From positions 126,233,388-126,297,387 of the forward strand of contig NC_134644.1 in the NCBI RefSeq assembly GCF_030463565.1: DNA of 64,000 nucleotides, written 5' to 3'. Below the pieces are notes generated by a model, which was not told the DNA's origin, searched no databases, and saw nothing but the letters and a program-made list of their open reading frames with translations. The stretch comes from Pelecanus crispus. Taxonomy: Eukaryota; Chordata; Aves; Pelecaniformes; Pelecanidae. This document shows positions 25,201-37,200 of this stretch, one piece after another. A program made the position numbers and the translations under genes. Every line of letters begins with the position of its first letter. Positions within the stretch are counted from its first letter, which is position 1.

Positions 25201-28200
25201 ACCTTAGACTATTAAGCACGTCAAAATATCCATGATTCAAGAGGGTTTCTTCCCTAGCTATCTCAGGACCACCTACAATATTTCATTGCATCAAATAATC
25301 TTCAGAGACATTTTATTTAGATTATAATTAAATACACAGATGGTTATTAAAAAGGTATACATGAAAACTAAAGGGCAAGACATACATCTCTGCTAAACAG
25401 TAACTTATCCAGTGAACTATTAGCTATTAAAATTATGATTTCTCTATTAAATTCAGCAGGACAGAAAAAGTACAAAGAGATTACTAACAAAAAAGATGGA
25501 AAAGAGAGCCGCAATAAGGAGACCTATAGACAAATTCTGGTAGAATTACATATGGCCAATGAGGTTGATAGCAAGGATGGCAGAGTAGAATGCATCCCTA
25601 CTCTGGCAATTCCAGATAGCTGTCAGTGCAAACAAATCTGCAGCAATGATTTAAGATAACATACAGACAAGTAGGCTGACCTACTAAGATACCTTAGTAC
25701 CTTCTAACTCATGGATGCCTCATCCATCCACTCCTGGACAGCAGACTAATACACAAGTAGAACAGGTAGCAGAAGCCAATACAGTTTTGAACTAACTAAT
25801 CTGGCAGAATTCAACTGCCAGATCCCTTGAAAGTTTCATTAAAAATACAAATTTATATGCATTCTTCAGTCAGCATAATCATCATTCTTGCTTCCCTTGT
25901 TATCCGGAGTTGACATTTTTCGAACTTTTTATTTGTTTCCCGAAGTAGTCTAAAATATTTACTATTAGAATAATTTAGTTTTATTTGTTTACATGTGCAA
26001 TATTACAGAAAAGAACATCTACACAATTTTGAAAGTCAAACCCTATTTCTGGAGGGAAAGAGATTGAAATAAGGATATAATCACACCATGGCTAATTGCT
26101 ACTTGGTTTAAAACAGTTTTCTACATGATTGAAGTTCATAAGCAACAGCAACTGATTTATACTTTTGGCTATGTCTGTATTTGTACAATGTAAGAGACAA
26201 AGTTTAGAATTTGCAGGCATTGAAAAGAAACAGAAGAAACAGAGAAACAAGCACTGTTACTGTACTCTTCACTGGATAAACTTCTCTGCTGAGATTAAAA
26301 ATGTTATAATGGAATCTAGATTAGCCTAAGAAAATCCACTTTTTTTTTTTTTTTTTTTAAGAAAAAATGACTGGCAATTCAGTTTGGCTGTCAGCAACAC
26401 TGTTTGCTATGATATGGATCTGAACTGCTACAATGAATACTTAATTACTTGCTCATACTGAATGACAGCCCACAGCTTAAGTGAGGTGTTAGCCTAAAAG
26501 ACAAGAGGTTAGAATTCTGGAAGGTGTCACAAATATCTTCACAAACTATTTCAAGTTTTCTCTCTTACAAATCAGTAGTTTACTTGTTTGATTTTAAATA
26601 TAGCAAGTAAAATAAACATGTTAGCGTAACAGATACTGCCAGATACTAATGAACAGTCACTTCGACTAACATATTTAGACTCATTCACAGAGAGTTGTTG
26701 ATTCTTCTTCTCCAGTTGGTACATTCTGACAGCAAATGAGACATTTCAATTTAATTAGCTTTGAGATCTATACTAATGCTGCTATTAGTTCTTCATTCAA
26801 AAATATTAAGTCTGTCTACAAAACGTTTACTAGAACTGAAGTAATTCCATGGATTACTGACTCAAGTTGATTTCTTCCAAATGCAGAGCGCAAAAAAACA
26901 TTTATACTTAATCATCCCTTGCTTCCTACAGCAACTCTGATAATGTAACAATTCCTAACATAGAGAAAAAAGCTGAAAACTCAATAGCAGTTTCTAAGAA
27001 GAAACTCTGTTTTAGCCAAGGGACTGCAATTTTACAAAGGCTAAATACAAGAACTATCTCTAATAGCAAACAATCAGTCATGAAGGTCAAGGTAAAGCAG
27101 TCACCACCAGCACTGATTTGCCTCTTTCTTTTTATGTTCAAAACTGTTCTCCTACGTAACACTTCTTGGTCTTTAAGGATTGCTTTCTTTACAAGCCGGA
27201 GGAGAGCAAACAATGCCCAGAATTTTGTCTGAATCTGAAAAATGGCAAGTTTGCAGGGAAGGGGAATTCACATGAAAATTTACAGTTCTTAACAAGAATT
27301 TTTACAAATATTCCCAAACAAAGCTATACTTCGTCTACAGAAAGAAGGTAAGTCAGTCATGCCAACAGTCTTTCAGCCATGTTATTAAATCACGTTAAGG
27401 ACACTGAATTACATCAAGGAACTCTTCCGATCTCAGTTTGTGGAACATGCTTTAATGGTGCAATACCTGCTTATAAGACCTACATACACTGGGATACTGC
27501 TACTTAGGACAGCTGTGACATCACAGGTTTTATAAAAACCTACTGGTGCAATACCTGCTTGTAAGACCTACATACACTGGGACACTGCTACTTAGGACAG
27601 CTGTGACATCACAGGTTTTATACAAACCCAGCAAACCAAAACAGCAATGGTGCCAAAGTACTCAGTTTCTTATATCTACATGACATCCTCTGCAACTAAA
27701 CACTTTCGAACAAAATAATTAGAAGTTTAGATTCTAGGCTTAAAGACAACTAAAGTTAGGGTTACCTAATCAAGTTCTATTTAATAGCTTGGCATCTTAA
27801 ACATCTGAGTTTGAAAGCTTAATTTTAAAATTTCCTGAGGATCACAACTTTTCACTTCTTAAGTAAGTTTCACTTCTTAAGTACTACTTCCTCATTATGA
27901 CAGGGCTTTAGCACTTTCTTACCTCCATCAATTCTCACTTCACTGCACCATCTTGTTCAGTTTCCTATATACTGAGGTAACTGTGATTAGCTGATGAAGA
28001 TTTGAGAACTAGTTTCTGACTCATGAATCTTTGTATTAGGAATACCATTTCCAAAAAGGAAATTTTTAACTGTTCCTCAAAATATGCAAGTCTGAATGGG
28101 TACTTTTTATAAAGTTAAGAGTATTCCTACATATTAATAAAAATGTTTAGTATTTCATTTGTAGAAAATAAAATTAATGTAAATAAAATTTAAAACACAT

Positions 28201-31200
28201 TAGGTGACTAGTAAAGAGGACAGAAGTTTTAATAACACAATAATTACAGAAAAAATTCTGCTAAACATTATTGTCCACTCTCAGATGTATTTTATTCATT
28301 ATTTTCTGTTATATATTTGTACTTCTTAAAATTTTATATTAAAATAATTGCATTTTGTTTTAAGTACAATCCAATTTACTAGATAAACATTAAGGTCAGT
28401 TTAAAACTTACTCATGTAAGGCAGCTTCTCTGGACATGCCTGGTAAGGAGAGTAAGTGAAGTTTTCTGGAAGATACATTGTTGTTTGAGCAACACAGTCA
28501 CTAGAATTGTTTCCTTCAGGATAATCTTAAAAAGAGGAATTGATTTTTGTAAAAACCTATGTTATCGACTGAATTTGCAACATATCATCATGCAGGTGAG
28601 AGCATTAACTTTCTAAGTAACAAATTCCTAGCAGCATGATTAAAAAAAAATTTACTGCATTAAAGAAACAATAATTAAATTAAGATATCTTTGTTACAGC
28701 TATGACAAATACTTCCTACTAAAGTAAACTGAAAACCAGTAATTATTTGGCCTTCACTCCAGTTACAGAGAAGTAGGACTTGGGTCTCGGTTTTCATAAT
28801 CAAGCTATGTCATTAAGGTCTGGCATGTTTGGTTTTTTTTTTTCATAAAGCTCTTTTAAAAATGAAATTAAATAAGAAATATTCTTACCTGTGCCATTCA
28901 GCGTAGTATTTTTGTTAGTGTACAGTCTGATCATGTGTCCTATTGTTTTTACATTTTCTCTCAACATTATACCACGAGCTTGCACCATAAAGAGATACGT
29001 GTTTGCTGATAAAACAAAAAGCAATTTTGAATTTGAATTAAAATAAGGTATTTCCAAATTACTCTAACATCCATTGATAATGTGTTCAATGTTTGTTACT
29101 ATGTCTGAATCCATGGCTAATGAACATTACTCCTTCAAGATGAAGATCCACAAAGCGTGAAACCTAACAGCAACAAAAGAATAAAATGGATTCACAACCA
29201 CAGGTCTACATAAAACCCCCAAATTATAAAATGTCAATACACACTTTACATGACACTTTAATTTCTCTTTAACTTACAAAAAGCAACTGACAGTGCCAAG
29301 AAACAACTGAATTTACCAATAAAAAGGTTTTCATACGTAGATACACCTCATATATGCATTTACATATACATCATAGAAATATAGGACAAAAAATATCTAG
29401 AAAATCTTTTAGTCCCATAGAATAGTCCCCCTATTTACTCTTTAGTCAACACAACTTTCAGTCAAAATGTACTGCTGCTATTCATTCACCCTCAACAGCT
29501 GTTTCGTTATACAACTGCTACAAATCACTGCCAATCTCGAAGTATTAATATTTGATAATTATATGTGAAATATTTATTATAGGCATCAAAGGTGAGTAAA
29601 ACAACATTCTGAGTAATTAAGCAACTCACTAATAATAACAGCATGAAATATTCCTCTGTCTCAGCCTTGCACTCAAAGCCCCAAATCTGATCTCAAGACA
29701 ATTCTTTGTCCTAAACAGAAGAGAGTAAGTTAAGTTGGAAAAGAAGCTGCATTTATGCCTCAGTAAGCAAATGTCTATCCAGAACTCACAGACCTCAAAA
29801 AATAATGTAAAAGGAAGGATAATTCCCTTTGCAGAACAGTTTTTACTCTGGGTAGCAAAGAGGATCAAAGTGATGATCTGTCACTGCACCTATGTTGAGC
29901 AGCCATTTGTCTGGCAGATATTTGGCTCACTGTAACTAGTAACCACCCTAACCAAAAAAATGCTCTGCAACTTTGGAGGAAAGAACAAAACATACCAGAA
30001 AAACAACAGATTAATCTTAATCTGGCCTAAAGAGATTGAGGAAAATTAGAAAATTGCCTCCACTTCATCAGATGACCCAGCACCAGCAGTGTGACACAAA
30101 TAACTCCAAATCAGTTGATGTCTTCTTACAGCCCAACACAAAGAGACTAGAGCTACAGAAAACTGTTAATAAAGGACTGGGGCATTTCCAGAGGCAAATG
30201 CAGTGACTAATTCCACCACATTAGCAAACAATACTACCAACACCCCCAGAGATATAAATACCAACATAATCTTTTAAGGAACATTATTTGCAAACTGTAC
30301 AATAATGTTTTTCTTTTTAAAAGAATGAAGCGGGGGAGCGCTCCTGGCTTTCAAAGAACTCCTTATTAAAAACAAGAAATATTATCCCTGAAAAGTCAGG
30401 CTCTGAACATGTCATGTGCTATGCATGGTGCGTTATTCTCAAACTCTTGGCCAGCATGACTAGCTGTTTTGGTTAACATGAGTTTACATGTATGTAAAAG
30501 TTACTCAGCTGCTAGGATCCTGAAGTTGTCTCAACACCCCCCCCGCCCCCTGGCCACTAAAACAGAAAGAAAACAAACCAGAAAAACCTACAACCTTGGC
30601 CTGATGACAGAGGTAGTAAATTGAACAAGAATGATTCTTACTGGGATCCAAGACAACTGGATCCAAGGCAACAAGATAACATTGAGATTTCATTACAGAA
30701 AACTTGCACCAAAACTTGTCAAAATTTTAACCTAATTCACTGTAAAGTAGCACTTTGGGGGTCCAATTATTTTCTTATGTTTGTAGTTTGCCATTCAAAT
30801 TCTGGTTTTTAGGGTGTCTGTATTAAACACTTCAGGGAATCTGTACAATTCTTGAGTTCATATATGAAGTTACCTACTCAAGAAACCTTCTCCTTTAGGA
30901 ATCAACATAAAAGCAATTTGATCTGTTCCTCCAAGAACAATTATTTACCTTCAGACAAACAATTTCAAAATTCAAGGCTTCCCTGAAAGTAAAACTAAAT
31001 GGATTTTTACTTTCAAATAGAACAAAATTTTCCTGATTAACAAGGTATGACTTTCTCCAAACTTGAACATATTTCAAATTGGTATCCTCCCTTCTCTTTT
31101 CCCCACATATTACTGTACAGCTCCTCTCTTCAGTATCTACCTATTCCAACACTAAAATAAAGTTCTTTTTTAATATAAATCAGTTAGTAAATACTGATTT

Positions 31201-34200
31201 CAGAGATAACCTCTGAAAGACTGTGTGCTATATTCTCCTTTTTAATGTGATACCAAAAGCCAAATTCACTTGATTTTTTACCACTGCAGAACAGCAGCTT
31301 TATAGAAACATAATCTTAATTCACATATATCAGGTGTGGTGGGTTGACCCAGCTGGCAGCTAAGCCTCCACCCAGCTGCTTGCTCACTGCGCTGCAGTGG
31401 GATGGGGGAAAGAACCAAAAGTGATGAAAAACAACAACAAAAAAAACCCCCTCCAACCAAACTCACCACCAGGAGACAGATGCCCTGCCAGTCCCCAAGC
31501 AACAGCTACTTTGGGGGAAAAAAACGCACCAGTTTTATTGCTGAGCATGACATTACTTGGCATGGAATATCTCTTTGGTCACCACAGGTCAGCTCTGCCA
31601 GATGTGTCCCCTCCCAATCTCTTGCCCACCCCTAGCCTACTCACTGTGGGGGACAGAGTGGAAAATGGAAAAGCCTTGATGCTGTGCAAGCACTGTTCAG
31701 CAATAGCTAAAACGATGTGTTTATCAACACTGTTTTGGTCACAAATCCAAAGCATGTGTCTCCAGAGACCTATGCTTAGACCTCTTTCTGATAGCCCATA
31801 AATCATTTCATTAGCTGCTTCTTGTTCCTTTTTCATCATTAACACTACAAGCCCCTATCCTCAAACTTCCTAAGAATGATACCACCTTTCTTAATGAGAA
31901 AGATCAGTGCTTTTTCTTCTACTTGGTGTTCACCAGCCTTAGGAATTTCTTTCTGGTTATTACCAAATCACATTGATTGCAAACACTTCAGCTGTTAGAC
32001 TGAGAGATGTCACTTACACAGTGACAGAAATTTGGACACTGTGCAGCCAGTGAGCATACTCTCCAGCACTGCTCCTGATGCAGTTGAGATGAAAGATTTG
32101 CCCCAGAACTCACTGCAAAGAGTATTAGAAAAATCTACTCAAACATGTTACTGTTACAGTCTTAGGAACCTGATACAGTACACAACTGAGACTAAGACCT
32201 TCAAACAAGTCCACAAGAAAGTCAAGAGGGCCATATAACTGTTCTCAATTCCTATGGGAAACTTTACTGTAGCCTGAATAACACAGACATAAATCTTGAT
32301 AAAACAGATTTTCTGCAAAAGCAGTTGCATCTCCCCTTAGTTGAAGGACAACTTCCTTCTTCTGACACAGACGAGAAAAAAACAAATACACCAGACCTTT
32401 GTGAGAGACAAAGCTAGAAAGTACATTTCTCTCAAAAACAGGCATCATGAAAAGGGAGAATTAAAAAAAACAACCTGGCAAAGTCTGCTGCCACCTTGGC
32501 CTAAGTATTCAAGAGCTGGTCTTGTTAACAGGAAGATCTAGCTTTGCCATGTTTTCAAGCTATTCTTGTAGTCTACCCCAACCCAACACATCCTCTTCAA
32601 AGATCTGCTTGGAAGAGTCCCATGGGATAAGGCCCTCGAGAGAAGAGGTGGGGCAAGAAAGCTGAGTAATATTCAAGGATCACCTCCTGCAAGCTCAAGA
32701 CAGCTCTATCCCAATGAATATGAAGTCAGGCAAAAATGCCAGGAGGCCTGCATGGATGAACAAGGAGCTCCTGGAAAAAAATCAAACACAAAAAGGAAAC
32801 ATACAGAAGGTGGAAGCAAGGACAGATAATGTAGGAGGAATACAGAAACAATGTCTGACCATCCAGGGATGCTAAAGCCCAAATGGAATTGAATCTGGCC
32901 AGGGATGTCAAAGACAACAAGAAGGGTTTCTATAAGTACACAGTCAGTGGCTGTGTGGGGCTTAGTTGCTGGCTAGGGTTAAACCATGACAGTCCTTTTT
33001 GGTGTCCAACGTGGGGCACGAAGGGTTGAGATAATGACAGATCTGACCAGAGCACGTTAAAACAAATTTGTGATAAGCATTCATTATATTAAATAGTCAT
33101 TGGTCACAATGTTGATTCACTTGTTCTCAAGAGTTGTGCTACGTAACACCTTACTTGCCGTATGCACTCCCTGTGGTGCCGTTTAATGCCTCTGGGACTT
33201 GCATTAAAGTTATCACTTTGCGGTACTGTGCTGGAAACATATCCCGTGCCCCATGCCACTGCCTTGGAACTCTATCCTGGGCCTTGAAAAGCAAGTCTTA
33301 TGGTGACATGGCACCCCAGAAAGAATTGAGTCAGACAACAGGACTCACTTCTGAAACAACCTCATAGACACCTGGGCCAAAGAGCATGGCATTCAACAGG
33401 TATATCACATCCTTTACCATGCACCAGCCTCAAGGAAAATTGAACAATACAATGGACTGTTAGAGACTACCCTGAGAGCAATGGGTGGTGGGACATTCAA
33501 ACATTGGGATACACATTTATCAAAAGCCACCTGGTTAGTTAACACTAGGGGATCTCTGCCAATCAAGCTGGCCCAGCCCAGTCAAACCTTTTACGTACTG
33601 TAGAAGGTGATAAAGTCCCTGCAGTGCAGATAAAAAATATGCTGGGTAAGACAGTCTGGGTTACTCCTGCCTCAGGCAAAGGCAAACCTATTGGTAGCAC
33701 TGCTTTTGCTCAAGTACCTGGGTGCACTTGGTGGGTAATACGAAAGGATGGGGAATTCCAATGTGTACCTCAAGGCGATTTGATTTTGGGTGAAAATAGC
33801 CAGTGATTTGAATTGTATGTTAATTGCTGTATAATACTGTATGTCATCACTACTGTGGTCACTATATGCCATTATCAACAGTATTACAGTAAGAATCACC
33901 CAGATTAATGAAGAATGAATTTTGATGAAAACTGAGCAAAGTGCAGTGGTGATAGAACCAGAACTGGCTTCAGCACGCAACAATCCAACACCACACACCA
34001 TCTCTCCTGCCCTGAAAGACTGTTATGACAGATGGAGCCTAAAGTCATGGACTAAATGAACTCAACAGACATTTTAGAGGGACAGCCCATAGACTAAGGG
34101 AATGATATCTGCGTGTGTATATCAAAAGACAGGGAAGGTGGTGGTGATTAATTGGAAAGTATTGGAAAGTGTGGGACCTGGGCATGACACAGATGGTATC

Positions 34201-37200
34201 GAGTAAGGGGTGGATATTGTCCTGGTTTCAGCTGAGATAGCGTTAATTTTCTTCCTAGTAGCTTTTGGATTTAGTATGAGAATAATGTTGATAACACACT
34301 GATGTTTTAGTTGTTGTTAAGCAGTGCTTACACTAGGTCAAGGACTTTTCAGCTTCTCATGCTCTACTGAGAGGGCTGCAGATGCACAAGAGGGTAGCCA
34401 CAACTGCCAGCAGAAGCTGCATCCATTGAGATAAGAAAAGGAATGGCCTGCCTGGAAACAGAGAAAGGACCCAAAAAGGAACAAGTAGACCCCAAACCAA
34501 ATATTGCTATTGGACCAAACTGCCGCCACGTGGGGAGGGGAACTTAAATTTTAAGGGTATGATTGCCCAGGGATTTGTTTGTTTGGAGTCCCTCTCCGGA
34601 GGCACCAACTTGATAAACTTCTATGATGAAATGATCAGCCTGGTAGGTGAGGAGATAGCAGTGGATACTGCCTTTCACACTGTATCCCATAAGATCGTCA
34701 TAGACAAGCTGCTGATGTACAGGCTGGATGAGAAAACAGTGAGGCTGGTCAAAAACTGACTGACTGACCAGGCCCAGAGGGTGAGGATCAGTGGCACAAA
34801 GTCTAGTTGGAGGCCAGTGACTAACAGCATGCCCCAGGGGTCAATCCTGGATCCAGTCCTGTTTAACATTTCATTAGTCATCTGGACGATGGCGCAGAGT
34901 ATACGCTCGGGAAGTCTGCTTATGACACAAAACTGGGGTAAGTAGCTGATACGCCAGAGGGCTGTGCTGCCATCCTGAGGGACCTCAACAGGCTGGAGAA
35001 ATGGGCTGACAGGAACCTCATGAAATTCAACAAGGAGGAGTGCAAAGTCCTGCACCTGGGGAATAACAACTCCATGCACCAATGTAAGCTGGGGGCCACC
35101 CAGGTGGAAGGCAGCTTAGCCCCCTTGGAGGTCCTAGTTGACACCAAGTTGAATGTGAGCCAGCAATGTGCCCCTGCTGCAAAGAAGGCCAGTGGCATCC
35201 TAGGCTGCATTAGGAGGAATGTTGCCAGCAGGTGGGGTGATCCTTTTCCTCTACTCAGTACCAGTGAGGCCACACCTGGAGTACTGTGTCCAGCTCCGGG
35301 CTCCTCAGTAGAAAAGACATGGGCATACTGGAGAGAGTCCAACAAAGGGCCATAAAGATGACAAAGGGATGGGAGCATCTCTCCTATGAAGAAAGGCTGA
35401 GAGAGCTGGGACTGTTGAACCTGGAGAAGGCTCGGGGGATCATATTAGTGTATATAAAGGGTGAGTGTACATGTATATAATGTATATGAAGGGAGGATGA
35501 CAAGAGGACAGAGCCAGGCTCCTTTCAGTGGTGCCCAGTGAGAGGACAAGAGGCAATGGGCATAAACTGAAACACAGGAAGTTCCACCTGAACATCAGGA
35601 AACACTTCTTTACTGTCAGGGTGACTGAGCACTGGCACAGGTTGCCCACGGAGGTTGTAGAGCCTCTATCTTCAGAGATACTCAAAAGTCGTCTGTACAC
35701 AGGACTGGGCAACTGGCTCCAGGTGGCACTGCTTGAGCAGGGTGGATGGACCAGATGACCTCCAGAGGTCCTGTCTAATCTCAACTATTCTGTGATTCTG
35801 TGATTTTCTTCCACTACTGTCTGTCTTTCTGCGTTTGTACCATCACTCCTGTCACAGTGCAAGGCAATGCACAAACCAGGAAGGCAAAATTTCACATTTA
35901 ACCAAAGAAAACCTCTAAAAATGCAACCACCTAGAACTAGTTTTATTCATATTCTCCTTATTTCACTGTACGTGTTCCACAGTAAGTAAGAAAGAGCACT
36001 TCTGATTCAAGAAACATACAGAATCCAGGCTGTCACACAGTGTACAAGGTAAGCAAATGAGAAATGCAGTGCAGGATATAAAACAACATACTCATATAGT
36101 ACACCCTGGAATAAATACCGTACTAAATGTTCCAGGTAAGGCAACTGCAGTGTGAGCATGAGCTCATATGTAATTCAGATTAAATTTTCACTAGCAATTG
36201 ATCCAGATCTGTATCAGCAATCATGGACAAATAGCTCCAAGTCAGTCATCAAAAGTCCTGCTTTCAGGGCATTATTTAAAACTCATTCTGATAAAGCACA
36301 TTAGGGCATTAAAGGGATCATCCCGTATTTCAGAGGAGATGTTAAAAATATCAGATGGATCATTTTTTGTCTCCAGTTTTTACAGCTCACTAGTTATTAA
36401 TAGTTTTATATGTTAGGCTGGGGAAAAAAAAAAAGCACTGGTGGTGGGGGATGCATTAATTCTTAAAATATAAAAATATCTGTAAAAATGGCTCAATGTT
36501 TCACCTCAGGTAGCTTCCTGTTATTTAAATATTCACCTGAGGACTATATACATCTTTTTTAAAGAAAAAGGTCCCATTTACAGATCACTCTCCATTAGGG
36601 AATCAAGCTCCTTCCAAGCAGTACACCAAAAATTAACGCATATCTCACAACACTGCGTTAGTTTATCATCCCTTAGCTTCACAGAAAAAACACAAAACTC
36701 AATTTTATATAGAAACTTAGTAATTTATCATGCTGTACGCATACACCAAAGCAAAGCCAAAACAAGGTGCCATGCGCTTAGAAGCAATCAACATAGTAAA
36801 GTATACAACAGAACAACTGAATTTAAAACTGGATCAATGACTGGCATTCTGCAGAACAGTAAGAAGTTAAAACTGTGGTTATTTTAACAAGATACTCTGA
36901 AAAGCATTAATGAGATTACAAACGATGCTTTCTTAAATGCCAAAGAAGAAAAGATGAACAGACTTGGAGACCACAAATTTTATTTAAAAACGTAGTTTTT
37001 TCACACACACAAAGACAAAAACACACAAGGAAAAAGCCTTACATCAAGAATGCTTTCAAAGCAAATAGCAAAAAAAGTTAATACCACCATACTTCGCAAG
37101 TGAGAAGATCATCATCAGAGCAGCTCTAGCAACATTATACACTGCTCTTCTGGAAAAAAAAATACTGAAAAGCTCAGATAAGAGATACTTCATAAAGAAT

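Larger units (their letters stand above)
21300..28411 (-). other. B4GALT6: B4GALT6 intron 3, with a solo LTR and an 88-bp tandem duplication
   Basis: 7.1-kb phase-1 intron. It contains an A run (22701-22722), a sense-antisense solo LTR (23106-23692), a G-rich run (about 24563-24581), a T run (26340-26358) and an 88-bp direct duplication (27456-27630). No other exons recognised. Confidence 0.85.
32949..34400 (+). mobile_element. Internally deleted endogenous retrovirus remnant
   Basis: Begins with the last 43 bp of an LTR (32949-32991, ending TTAAACCATGACA), the same terminus as the solo LTRs here. A primer-binding-site-like stretch follows at 33000-33017. An integrase remnant lies at 33363-33806, a purine-rich tract before 34217, and a 3' LTR starts TGTCCTGG at 34218. 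The 3' LTR matches its relatives for about 180 bp and then diverges or is truncated. Gag, protease, most of pol and env are missing. The element is flanked on both sides by CR1 sequence of the same orientation. Confidence 0.8.
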
